From positions 6,547-70,546 of the forward strand of contig CAZLXW010000013.1 in the NCBI GenBank assembly GCA_964563505.1: a stretch of DNA of 64,000 nucleotides. The letters run 5' to 3'. Below the pieces are notes generated by a model. It had not been told where the DNA came from and ran no database searches. It saw nothing but the letters and a program-made list of their open reading frames with translations. A program made the translations under genes and the position numbers. This document shows, in pieces, positions 8,174-15,454 of this stretch; the stretch's first letter is position 1; each line of letters starts with the position of its first letter. The stretch comes from UBA1351 sp964563505 (GTDB lineage: Bacteria > Bacillota > Clostridia > Lachnospirales > Vallitaleaceae).

Positions 8174-8220
8174 CAAGTGCAATTCATACCGAGCAACGGA
8201 GTCGAACCTGAACTACCAAA

Positions 8221-8270
8221 TAGCCGGATAATCGCTAATTAATTTTAGCGGTTGTCCGGCTATTTTTTTG
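8221..8270 (+). terminator. Rho-independent terminator
   Basis: A long hairpin, TAGCCGGATAATCGCTAA pairing with the matching arm around a short AT loop and ending in TTTTTTT. It closes the Com-like transcript and separates it from the phage genes. Confidence 0.85.
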
Positions 8271-8360
8271 TTTATTTAGGGTTTTTTTAAGCTGCATGTG
8301 CAGATAAGCCATTTCAGCCAGTAATAAACTTTCAAACCAAATTCCAAGGAGGAACAAGTA

Positions 8361-8792
8361 ATGAGTAAAGAGATTAAGATTGGAAAAATTGCAGTGCCTG
8401 TGAGTGATGAGCTTTATAAGGAGTACTACAAAATGAAACGTCGCCAGAGATACCTAGAAGAAGATGTAAAAGTTGGGCGCATTGAAGTGGACATGGAAAA
8501 TGAAAAAGTCACTTTTGTACCTAATAAAGAGGATTCCCTTCAGCGCCTAATGGATCTTGGTGCTGATTATAAGGACGAGCTATCAGTAGAAGATTTAGTT
8601 GTTGATAAGGCCATGCTCCTTATTTTACAAGAAGCCATGAAAGAGCTAGATCGACAGGAGAAGGAACTGATTCATGACCTTTTCTATGAAGATATGACAG
8701 TTCGGGAGGTAGCTAAGAAAAATAGCACTTCCCATGTAACTGTGATGAAGCGTAGAGACAAAATTTTGGACAAGCTTAGAAAGTTTTTCTAA
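8361..8792 (+). CDS. Sigma-70 region 4-like regulator
   Basis: A 143-residue protein. The last 60 residues form a helix-turn-helix like sigma factor region 4 (ELIHDLFYEDMTVREVAKK, then STSHVTVMKRRDKIL). The N-terminus is charged and lacks a recognisable region 2, so it may act as a sigma-like accessory activator rather than a full sigma factor. AAGGAGG precedes the ATG. It is the first gene of the phage-type region, and similar proteins are common at the early end of clostridial prophages and conjugative elements. Confidence 0.65.
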   Translation: MSKEIKIGKIAVPVSDELYKEYYKMKRRQRYLEEDVKVGRIEVDMENEKVTFVPNKEDSLQRLMDLGADYKDELSVEDLVVDKAMLLILQEAMKELDRQEKELIHDLFYEDMTVREVAKKNSTSHVTVMKRRDKILDKLRKFF

Positions 8793-8807
8793 AAAGTTGG
8801 TTACCAA

Positions 8808-8845
8808 AGTGACCTCCCCATTGGCTAAGAAGTGAGGGGGTCACT
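8808..8845 (+). other. Hairpin upstream of the antirepressor gene
   Basis: AGTGACC then CCCC pairs with GGGGGTCACT around a loop, with a single T bulge. No T run follows, so it is not a standard terminator. A related hairpin follows the antirepressor gene at 9609-9643; both share GGCTA-AAGTGA-GGGGGT in the same order. Confidence 0.6.
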
Positions 8846-8874
8846 CCTTAAATATAAATCGAGGTGATGAAAAG

Positions 8875-9582
8875 ATGAACGAGTTAATGAGAGTAAATTA
8901 CAGCCAAGATGAACCGACGGTATCAGGCCGTGAACTCCATGAGTTTTTGGAAGTGAAGACCAAGTACAAGGACTGGTTTCCCAGGATGACGGAGTACGGG
9001 TTCATTGAAAATCAGGACTTCACATTGGTGGCTCAAAAAAGAGCAACCAATAATCCTAAGAATCCTTATACGGATATTATGGACCATCAACTTACGATTC
9101 CTATGGCAAAAGAAATCTGCATGATTCAAAGGTCGGAAAAAGGCAAACAAGCCAGGCAATATTTTTTAGCCATAGAAAAAGCCTGGAACACGCCTGAGAT
9201 GATTATGTCTAGGGCACTAAAGATGGCTGAACACAAAATTAATCATCTGGAAGTGGAGAACAGCAGACTCTTAGTTGCCAATATTGCAATGCAGCCAAAG
9301 GCAGAGTATTTTGATGAACTGGTGGACCGAAACCTACTGACAAACTTTAGAGATACTGCCAAGGAACTTAAGGTTCAGGAAAAGAGCTTCATTCAATTCC
9401 TACAGGAAAAGAAGTATATCTACAGAGACCAAAAAGGGAAGCTGAAACCTTATGCAGATAAAAACACAGGCCTATTTGAAATTAAAGAAGCTAAAAACGA
9501 TAAAACCGGATGGGTTGGCACTCAAACCCTTATTACACCTAAAGGGAGAGAGACTTTTAGGCTTCTTATAAAAGGAATTTAA
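8875..9582 (+). CDS. ant: Phage antirepressor (AntA/AntB domain plus KilAC domain)
   Basis: A 235-residue protein. The N-terminal domain (about 1-105) carries the antirepressor signature (VSGRELHEFLEVKTKYKDW and later RSEKGKQARQYFLAIEKAW). The C-terminal domain (about 120-232) matches KilAC (TNFRDTAKELKVQEKSFIQF). Such proteins antagonise or replace the prophage repressor and promote induction. GAGGTGATGAAAAG precedes the ATG. It is flanked by two related hairpins. Confidence 0.85.
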   Translation: MNELMRVNYSQDEPTVSGRELHEFLEVKTKYKDWFPRMTEYGFIENQDFTLVAQKRATNNPKNPYTDIMDHQLTIPMAKEICMIQRSEKGKQARQYFLAIEKAWNTPEMIMSRALKMAEHKINHLEVENSRLLVANIAMQPKAEYFDELVDRNLLTNFRDTAKELKVQEKSFIQFLQEKKYIYRDQKGKLKPYADKNTGLFEIKEAKNDKTGWVGTQTLITPKGRETFRLLIKGI

Positions 9583-9608
9583 AAAAATACTAAATTTCTA
9601 GTTACCAG

Positions 9609-9643
9609 ACCCCCCTGATAATCGGCTAGTAAGTGAAGGGGGT
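9609..9643 (+). other. Hairpin downstream of the antirepressor gene
   Basis: ACCCCC pairs with GGGGGT around a loop containing GGCTAGTAAGTGA. It resembles the 8808-8845 hairpin in loop and stem sequence, so the antirepressor gene is bracketed by two related elements. No T run follows. Confidence 0.5.
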
Positions 9644-9669
9644 TATGCAGTGGAGGAGGTGAGCTAGAT

Positions 9670-9852
9670 ATGACCCAAAAGAAAGGAGAAGAGAAAATGA
9701 ATGCAACGAAAGAACTTCAAGAAGAAATGGTAGGTGTACTAACTGCCATAAGTATTGTATCAAAAAGACTAGCTAATCGGCTGGTAGATCTTGAAAAAGA
9801 ATCCGAAGAGGAGCAAAGAGAAAAACCAAAAATGAAAGGAGCAAAAAAGTGA
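9670..9852 (+). CDS. Small phage protein, probable helical
   Basis: A 60-residue, highly charged and probably helical protein. Two starts are possible: ATG 9670, with GGAGGTGA 7 bases upstream, and ATG 9697, with AAAGGAGAAG upstream, which would give 51 residues beginning MNATKELQ. Its stop overlaps the start of metK (GTGA), suggesting coupled translation. No function can be assigned. Confidence 0.55.
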   Translation: MTQKKGEEKMNATKELQEEMVGVLTAISIVSKRLANRLVDLEKESEEEQREKPKMKGAKK

Positions 9853-11063
9853 AAACAAAACCAATATATATCTTTACATCTGAGTCGGTTACAGAGGGAC
9901 ATCCTGATAAGATGTGTGACCAAGTCGCGGACGGGATTATGGATGAACTTCTAAGAGAAGACCCAAATGCTAGAACCGCTATAGAAGTTACAGCTGCTAA
10001 TGGATTCATTCATGTCTTTGGTGAGGTTAGCACAGATGCCAGGGTGGATTATAGAAAAATAATTAAAGATGTTATTTACGACATCGGATACAGGGCAGAC
10101 GAACTTGCTACAGATGGTGACTTTTACAGAATGCTTATAAATCTTAACACCCAGTCACCGGATATCGCTTTAGGGTTAGATAAAAAGGAAATCGGTGCAG
10201 GAGATCAGGGAATGATGTTTGGCTACGCCACAGATGAAACAGAGGAGTTAATGCCTCTTACAGCAGTTTTAGCCCATAGGCTTTGCATGAGGCTTTCTGA
10301 AGCTAGAAAAACAGGAGAGCTTCCTTATCTTAAACCCGATGGAAAAGCACAGGTATCCATAGGATACGGGAAAAAGAATAATCCTTTATTCATTAAAGCC
10401 ATCGTTGTATCTGCCCAACATGCTGAAGGCGTGGACATCAAGAAGCTGAGAGAAGATGTGATGGAAGAGATTATTTTAAAAGTCATTCCTCATGAGCTTT
10501 TAAATAAGGATACGGATATTCTAATCAACCCTACAGGAAGGTTTGTCTTAGGTGGCCCTGCAGCAGACTCAGGTCTTACTGGAAGAAAGATTATCGTTGA
10601 TACCTATGGCAGTAAAGGACGTCATGGAGGGGGATCTTTTTCAGGGAAAGACCCAACAAAGGTTGACCGCTCAGGAGCATATTTAGCCAGATACATTGCA
10701 AAGAACATCGTGGCAGCAGGTTTGGCTCAGGAATGTGAAGTGCAGGTGTCTTACGCAATTGGAGTGGCAAAGCCAGTGTCCTTTAAAGTAGACACCTTTG
10801 GAACAGGTAAAATGCCGGATGAAGTTTTGGCAGAAATCATAAAAGCCTTAATCGATATGAGACCTGGCACCATTATAAAATCCTTTGGTCTTAAAAGACC
10901 TATCTACAGACAGTTTGCTGTCTATGGACATTTTGGCAGAGAGAAGATGTTCCAAGACGGCATCGAAAGAAACACACCCTGGGAGATGAAGGACCTCGTT
11001 CCCATATTAAAAGAAGTCACAAAAGATTTTATAGAAAAGAAAGGAGGGCTAAAGGATGAGTAA
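9849..11063 (+). CDS. metK: S-adenosylmethionine synthase, phage-encoded
   Basis: Makes S-adenosylmethionine from methionine and ATP. At 404 residues it is a full-length MetK. The conserved segments are present: GHPDKMCDQVADGIMDE near residue 18, GAGDQGMMFGYATDETEE near 115, and GGGSFSGKDPTKVDRS near 257-274. It starts with GTG at 9849, overlapping the previous stop. Chromosomal metK is a housekeeping gene, so a copy in the early phage operon points to an auxiliary metabolic role. Two phage DNA methyltransferases (24137 and 25912) use this cofactor. No frame damage is visible. Confidence 0.95.
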   Translation: MKTKPIYIFTSESVTEGHPDKMCDQVADGIMDELLREDPNARTAIEVTAANGFIHVFGEVSTDARVDYRKIIKDVIYDIGYRADELATDGDFYRMLINLNTQSPDIALGLDKKEIGAGDQGMMFGYATDETEELMPLTAVLAHRLCMRLSEARKTGELPYLKPDGKAQVSIGYGKKNNPLFIKAIVVSAQHAEGVDIKKLREDVMEEIILKVIPHELLNKDTDILINPTGRFVLGGPAADSGLTGRKIIVDTYGSKGRHGGGSFSGKDPTKVDRSGAYLARYIAKNIVAAGLAQECEVQVSYAIGVAKPVSFKVDTFGTGKMPDEVLAEIIKALIDMRPGTIIKSFGLKRPIYRQFAVYGHFGREKMFQDGIERNTPWEMKDLVPILKEVTKDFIEKKGGLKDE

Positions 11064-11433
11064 AATCAAGCTTGCACTGGAAGTGGTAAATGACCTTAAG
11101 TCACTTGCTGACAGTATTGAGACCTTGGTTCATGCCATGGAATCAAATGGTCCTAACCTAGATGATGAGGCTCCAGTGAAGGAAACAAAGAAAAAATCAA
11201 AGCCAAAAGCAAAAGAGCCTGAAGTAGAAGCACCTACAGAAGCAGAAGAAAAGGCTCCAGAAGAAAAGGAACCGACCCTAGAAGAAGTCAGAGCAGCCAT
11301 GGCAGATAAAAGTAGAGATGGGCATAGAGAGGCGGTGAAAGCCATCATCACAAAATACGGAGCCAACAACCTATCATCTCTGGACCCTAAGCATTATAGA
11401 GCTGCCCTTAAGGAAGTAGGTGAAATCAAATGA
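11056..11433 (+). CDS. Hypothetical phage protein (early operon)
   Basis: A 125-residue protein with a helical N-terminus, a lysine- and glutamate-rich linker (about 38-75) and a compact C-terminal segment (about 80-125; LEEVRAAMADKSRDGHREAV). Similar proteins in clostridial phages are often labelled rRNA biogenesis protein Rrp5-like, a name that rests on the low-complexity linker and should not be trusted. It overlaps metK by 8 bases and the DUF2800 gene by 4, so it belongs to the same tightly packed operon. Confidence 0.6.
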   Translation: MSKIKLALEVVNDLKSLADSIETLVHAMESNGPNLDDEAPVKETKKKSKPKAKEPEVEAPTEAEEKAPEEKEPTLEEVRAAMADKSRDGHREAVKAIITKYGANNLSSLDPKHYRAALKEVGEIK

Positions 11434-12566
11434 GTGGATCCTCTAACACCCATTCCGTCTACTCTGCATCAGGAGCACATAGATGGATGAACTGCCCACC
11501 TTCAGCTCAGCTAGAGCAGCAGTTTCCAAATGAGACAAGCACCTATGCAGAAGAGGGTACAGCAGCTCATGACCTAGCTGAACATAAACTTAAAAAGGCA
11601 CTGAAGATGCGGTCTAAAAAGCCTACTAGCCCATATCACTCAGATGAAATGGATGAGATGACTGATCTTTATGTGGAGTACTGCCTAGAACTGATAGAAA
11701 AATCTAAAGAGAATTGTAAAGACCTTCAAATCTTAATCGAGCAGAAACTGGACTTCAGCGACTATGTACCAGAAGGCTTCGGTACAGGTGACCTAGTTGT
11801 AGTAGGTAATGGAACTCTTCATGTAGTGGATTTGAAATACGGGAGAGGCGTTATCGTATCAGCAGAAAAGAATCCCCAGATGATGCTTTATGCTCTAGGA
11901 GCTTTATCCCTATTCGACATGCTCTATGACATTGAAAGGGTGTCCATGGCTATCGTCCAGCCTAGGGTAGATAACTTTTCCACTTGGGAGATACCAGTAG
12001 AAGAGCTTCTAAAGTGGGCTGAAGAAGAATTAAAACCTAAAGCATTATTAGCAAGTACCGGCGGCGGGGAATTTTGTGCAGGGGATCACTGTAGGTTCTG
12101 TAGGGCAAAGAATCAGTGTAGGGCTAGGGCAGTTAAAAATTTAGAACTTCTAAAGTATGAATTCCAAGACCCGGCACTTTTAACAGATGAAGAGATTGCA
12201 GAAATCATAGGTCTTGCAGAGGAATTATCAAAATGGGCCAGTGATATTTATACCTACGCTACAGCCCTTGCCATTAACGAAGGTAAGCAGTGGGATGGAT
12301 TTAAGCTGGTAGAAGGTAGAACCAGAAGGAAGTACACCGATGAAACCGCAGTAGCTGAAGCTGCTAAAGAAGCTGGATACACAGATATCTTTAAACAGAG
12401 TCTTATCACCATAACAGAGATGGAAAAGCTTATGGGGAAAAAGAAGTTTAAGGAACTACTTGGAAGTTTAGTGGAAAAGCCTAAAGGGAAATTAACTCTT
12501 GTCTCTGAGACCGATAAGCGGGAGGCCATAGATCCAATCCATGCAGAGTTTCAGGTAGAAGAGTAA
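11430..12566 (+). CDS. DUF2800 protein, probable Cas4/RecB-like nuclease
   Basis: A 378-residue protein of the DUF2800 family. Visible features are an N-terminal SASGAHRWMNCPPSAQLE segment, EGTAAHDLAE, VVDLKYGRG (the acid-lysine core of a RecB-type nuclease site), and a cysteine cluster FCAGDHCRFCRAKNQC near 210-227 that could hold an iron-sulfur cluster or zinc. It is expected to process DNA ends during phage replication or recombination. It pairs with the DUF2815 gene that follows, as is usual in these phages. Confidence 0.8.
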   Translation: MSGSSNTHSVYSASGAHRWMNCPPSAQLEQQFPNETSTYAEEGTAAHDLAEHKLKKALKMRSKKPTSPYHSDEMDEMTDLYVEYCLELIEKSKENCKDLQILIEQKLDFSDYVPEGFGTGDLVVVGNGTLHVVDLKYGRGVIVSAEKNPQMMLYALGALSLFDMLYDIERVSMAIVQPRVDNFSTWEIPVEELLKWAEEELKPKALLASTGGGEFCAGDHCRFCRAKNQCRARAVKNLELLKYEFQDPALLTDEEIAEIIGLAEELSKWASDIYTYATALAINEGKQWDGFKLVEGRTRRKYTDETAVAEAAKEAGYTDIFKQSLITITEMEKLMGKKKFKELLGSLVEKPKGKLTLVSETDKREAIDPIHAEFQVEE

Positions 12567-12607
12567 ATGCAAATGTCAGTTTTAAATGCAAGTATCAGTT
12601 TTAAATG
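12567..12607 (+). repeat. 19-bp tandem repeat between replication genes
   Basis: A 19-base unit ending in TCAGTTTT occurs twice in a row right after the DUF2800 stop, with the start of a third copy (AAATG). The copies differ at two or three bases. It may be slippage debris or a small protein-binding site; nothing else decides this. Confidence 0.6.
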
Positions 12608-12657
12608 TAAACAAGCTCAGAGGAGCAAATCAAATACAAATTTAGGAGGATTTTAAT

Positions 12658-13191
12658 ATGAGTAAAGAAACGAAGGTAGTCGTACCAGGGAGATTAAGCT
12701 ATGTGAATGTTTGGGAGCCAAAAAGTATCAATGGAAGTGATCCAAAGTATAGCGTTTCCATCATTATCCCTAAGACAGATAAGAAAACTGTTAATGCTGT
12801 TATGAAGGCTGTAGAAGCTGCAAAGCAAGAAGGAGCAGTAAAGTTTGGAGGAAAGATTCCAGCTAATATTAAAACCCCTCTTCGAGATGGAGATATCGAT
12901 AGACCTGATGATCCTAACTATGAAGGTTGCTACTTTATTAACGCCAATTCAAAAGATGCACCTCAAGTGGTGGATGGAAAGGTACAACCCATCCTCGATA
13001 GAAGCGAAGTCTACTCAGGGTGTTACGGGAAGGTCAGCCTTAATCTATATGCTTTTAATGTTAATGGCAATAGAGGAATTGCAGCGGGACTTGGCAATGT
13101 GCAAAAGCTTAAAGACGGTGAACCTTTGGGTGGAAAGAGTAGAGCAGAAGATGACTTTGAAATCGAAGCAGACGATGATTTCTTGGCCTAA
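12658..13191 (+). CDS. DUF2815 protein, probable single-strand DNA-binding protein
   Basis: A 177-residue protein of the DUF2815 family, thought to be OB-fold single-strand DNA-binding proteins like T7 gp2.5. It has a beta-rich body and the characteristic very acidic tail (AEDDFEIEADDDFLA) that SSB-like proteins use to recruit partners. It lies between the nuclease-like gene and the DNA polymerase. TTAGGAGG before the ATG marks the start. Confidence 0.78.
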   Translation: MSKETKVVVPGRLSYVNVWEPKSINGSDPKYSVSIIIPKTDKKTVNAVMKAVEAAKQEGAVKFGGKIPANIKTPLRDGDIDRPDDPNYEGCYFINANSKDAPQVVDGKVQPILDRSEVYSGCYGKVSLNLYAFNVNGNRGIAAGLGNVQKLKDGEPLGGKSRAEDDFEIEADDDFLA

Positions 13192-13220
13192 TACTTTAAA
13201 AGAGAGGAGGCGGTAAATCC

Positions 13221-15176
13221 ATGAAAACTTTATCCATCGACATCGAGTCATTCTCAGACATTGACCTAAGTAAGTGTGGTGTTTACCGCTACACCGATAG
13301 TCCAAATTTTGACATTCTTCTCTTTGCCTACAGCATGGATGAAGGTCCGGTAAAGCTTATTGATTTAGCCAGTGGAGAAGAAATGCCAGATGAAATTATA
13401 AAAGCTATTTTGAGTAAAGACATTATCAAGACAGCCTTTAATGCCAACTTTGAAAGAGTGGCTCTTATGAGATACCTCAGTAGAAAACTAAGTAAGAGTG
13501 TGTATCTTGATCCATCCTCTTGGAGATGCAGTGAGGTTCAGGCAGCAATGCTTGGACTTCCTCTCCACCTAGAGGGAGTAGCTAGAGTATTAAGACTTGA
13601 TGTGCAGAAAATGGCTGAAGGAAAACCCCTTATAAGATACTTTTGTATTCCCTGTAAGCCTACAGCAGCTAATGGCGGAAGAAGTAGAAACCTACCTATT
13701 CATGCACCAGATAAGTGGCAGTTATTTAAAGAGTACAACATTAGAGACGTTGAGGTGGAACTAGCCATCAGAGAAAAAATAAAAGACTTTCCAATACCAG
13801 AAACTGAGCAAGCTCTCTATGAACTAGACCAGCGCATCAACGATAGAGGTTTTAAAGCAGATATGGAATTTGTTATGCAGGCCATATCCTGCGACAGACA
13901 GTTTACTGTAGCAGCCACAGAAAAAGCCTATGAACTGACGGGTCTTGAAAATCCGAACTCCGTATCCCAGCTTAAGGATTGGTTATCGGAGAGGGGAGTA
14001 GAAGTAGAAAGCCTTTCAAAGAAAAACGTAAAAGAACTGGTAAATGAAACGGAAGGTGAAGTAGAGGAAGCCTTAAAGCTTAGGCTCCTTATGGCAAAGA
14101 CCAGTGTTAAAAAATATGAAGCCATTGAAAGGGCAGTCTGTTCAGATGGCAGAGTCCATGGACTATTTCAGTTCTATGGGGCCAACCGCACTGGGCGATT
14201 TGCAGGAAGGCTAGTCCAGGTTCAAAACCTACCCCAAAACCATCTAAAAGATTTAAAGCTCGCTAGGGATTTAGTAAAAGAAGGTCGCTTTGATGACCTT
14301 GAGATGTTATTTGGCAATACACCAGGTGTCCTATCAGAACTGATAAGAACCGCCTTTATCCCTAAAGAAAACCACAGGTTTATCGTAGCTGACTTTTCAG
14401 CTATAGAAGCCAGAGTATTATCTTGGCTTGCCGGTGAAAAGTGGCGGATTGAGGTTTTTAAATCCCATGGGAAAATCTATGAAGCTTCAGCATCTCAGAT
14501 GTTTCATGTTCCCATAGATGAAATTACAAAGGGTAGCCCACTAAGGCAAAAAGGGAAAATTTCGGAACTGGCCTGTGGCTATGGCGGCGGAGTTGGCGCA
14601 TTAAAATCCATGGGGGCCTTAGAAATGGGAGTAGAAGAACATGAGCTACAAGGCCTTATCGATAACTGGCGAAGGGCCAATCCCCACATTGTTAACTTTT
14701 GGTGGGAAGTAGACAAGATGGCCATTAAAGCTGTTAAGGAAAGAACCAGGACTAGAACCCATGGAATCCTCTTCACCTATAAAAGCGGTATGCTTTTTAT
14801 CACCCTTCCATCTGGAAGAGACCTGGTTTATGTAAAACCAAAGCTAATGCTAAATAAATTCGGAAGAGAAGGACTGACCTATGAAGGGATCGGGACTACG
14901 AAAAAGTGGGAGAGGATAGAGACCTATGGACCTAAGATTGTTGAGAATATTGTTCAAGCTGCATCAAGGGATCTACTAGCAGAAGCTATGCTAAGGCTTG
15001 ATAAAGCAGGGTTTGACATTGTGGCCCATGTACATGATGAGGTCATTTGTGAAGTACCAGTGGGGGAGTCCAGCGTAGAGGAAATTTGTAAAATTATGAG
15101 CGTAAATCCTAAGTGGGCAAAAGGACTACCCTTAGATGCAGATGGGTTTTCATGTGATTTTTATCAAAAAGACTAG
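13221..15176 (+). CDS. Phage DNA polymerase I family (family A) with 3'-5' exonuclease
   Basis: A 651-residue family A DNA polymerase. The N-terminal DIES motif (about residues 6-9) starts the proofreading exonuclease domain, which also holds NIRDVEVELA near 178. The polymerase part shows motif A in ADFSAIEARVLSWLAG (around 391-406) and motif C as HVHDEV (around 610). It replicates phage DNA together with the primase-helicase at 15455. GAGAGGAGG precedes the ATG. Confidence 0.92.
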   Translation: MKTLSIDIESFSDIDLSKCGVYRYTDSPNFDILLFAYSMDEGPVKLIDLASGEEMPDEIIKAILSKDIIKTAFNANFERVALMRYLSRKLSKSVYLDPSSWRCSEVQAAMLGLPLHLEGVARVLRLDVQKMAEGKPLIRYFCIPCKPTAANGGRSRNLPIHAPDKWQLFKEYNIRDVEVELAIREKIKDFPIPETEQALYELDQRINDRGFKADMEFVMQAISCDRQFTVAATEKAYELTGLENPNSVSQLKDWLSERGVEVESLSKKNVKELVNETEGEVEEALKLRLLMAKTSVKKYEAIERAVCSDGRVHGLFQFYGANRTGRFAGRLVQVQNLPQNHLKDLKLARDLVKEGRFDDLEMLFGNTPGVLSELIRTAFIPKENHRFIVADFSAIEARVLSWLAGEKWRIEVFKSHGKIYEASASQMFHVPIDEITKGSPLRQKGKISELACGYGGGVGALKSMGALEMGVEEHELQGLIDNWRRANPHIVNFWWEVDKMAIKAVKERTRTRTHGILFTYKSGMLFITLPSGRDLVYVKPKLMLNKFGREGLTYEGIGTTKKWERIETYGPKIVENIVQAASRDLLAEAMLRLDKAGFDIVAHVHDEVICEVPVGESSVEEICKIMSVNPKWAKGLPLDADGFSCDFYQKD

Positions 15177-15221
15177 TAGGAAGAAAGCCGGACAAAGGAT
15201 AAAGAAATGGAGGAGATATAG

Positions 15222-15401
15222 ATGATATCTAAGGAGTACGGAAAATACACATTAGTTTGCGATATATGCGGAGCAGGTACAGATGAGGAATTTGAAACCT
15301 TTCAAGATGCTGTAGATGCTAGAGGAGACATTGGGTGGAAGAGTAAGAAAATCATTGATGAATGGGCAGATGTTTGTCCTGACTGTATAGAAGAGGATTA
15401 A
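15222..15401 (+). CDS. Small zinc-ribbon-like phage protein
   Basis: A 59-residue protein with CDIC near the N-terminus and CPDC near the C-terminus, enough for one zinc ribbon. AATGGAGGAG precedes the ATG at 15222. It sits between the polymerase and the primase-helicase in the same direction, so it is a real early-operon gene despite its size. Its role is unknown. Confidence 0.7.
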   Translation: MISKEYGKYTLVCDICGAGTDEEFETFQDAVDARGDIGWKSKKIIDEWADVCPDCIEED

Positions 15402-15454
15402 TACATTTAAGTTTTTAGTTGCGGTTCATCAATCAAGAATAGAAGGAGGACGCC

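Noticed and set aside
7855..8196. A 113-residue minus-strand frame across the repeats
   Set aside because: It is a shadow of the repeats, with no start signal and no family resemblance.
8183..8218. A tRNA-like 3' end on the minus strand (T-loop-like GGTTCGACTCC), which could be an attachment site remnant
   Set aside because: The flanking bases do not form a proper T-stem, and no acceptor or anticodon arm is present.
12845..13216. A second frame inside the DUF2815 gene
   Set aside because: It is entirely overlapped by a well-supported gene and has no ribosome binding site.
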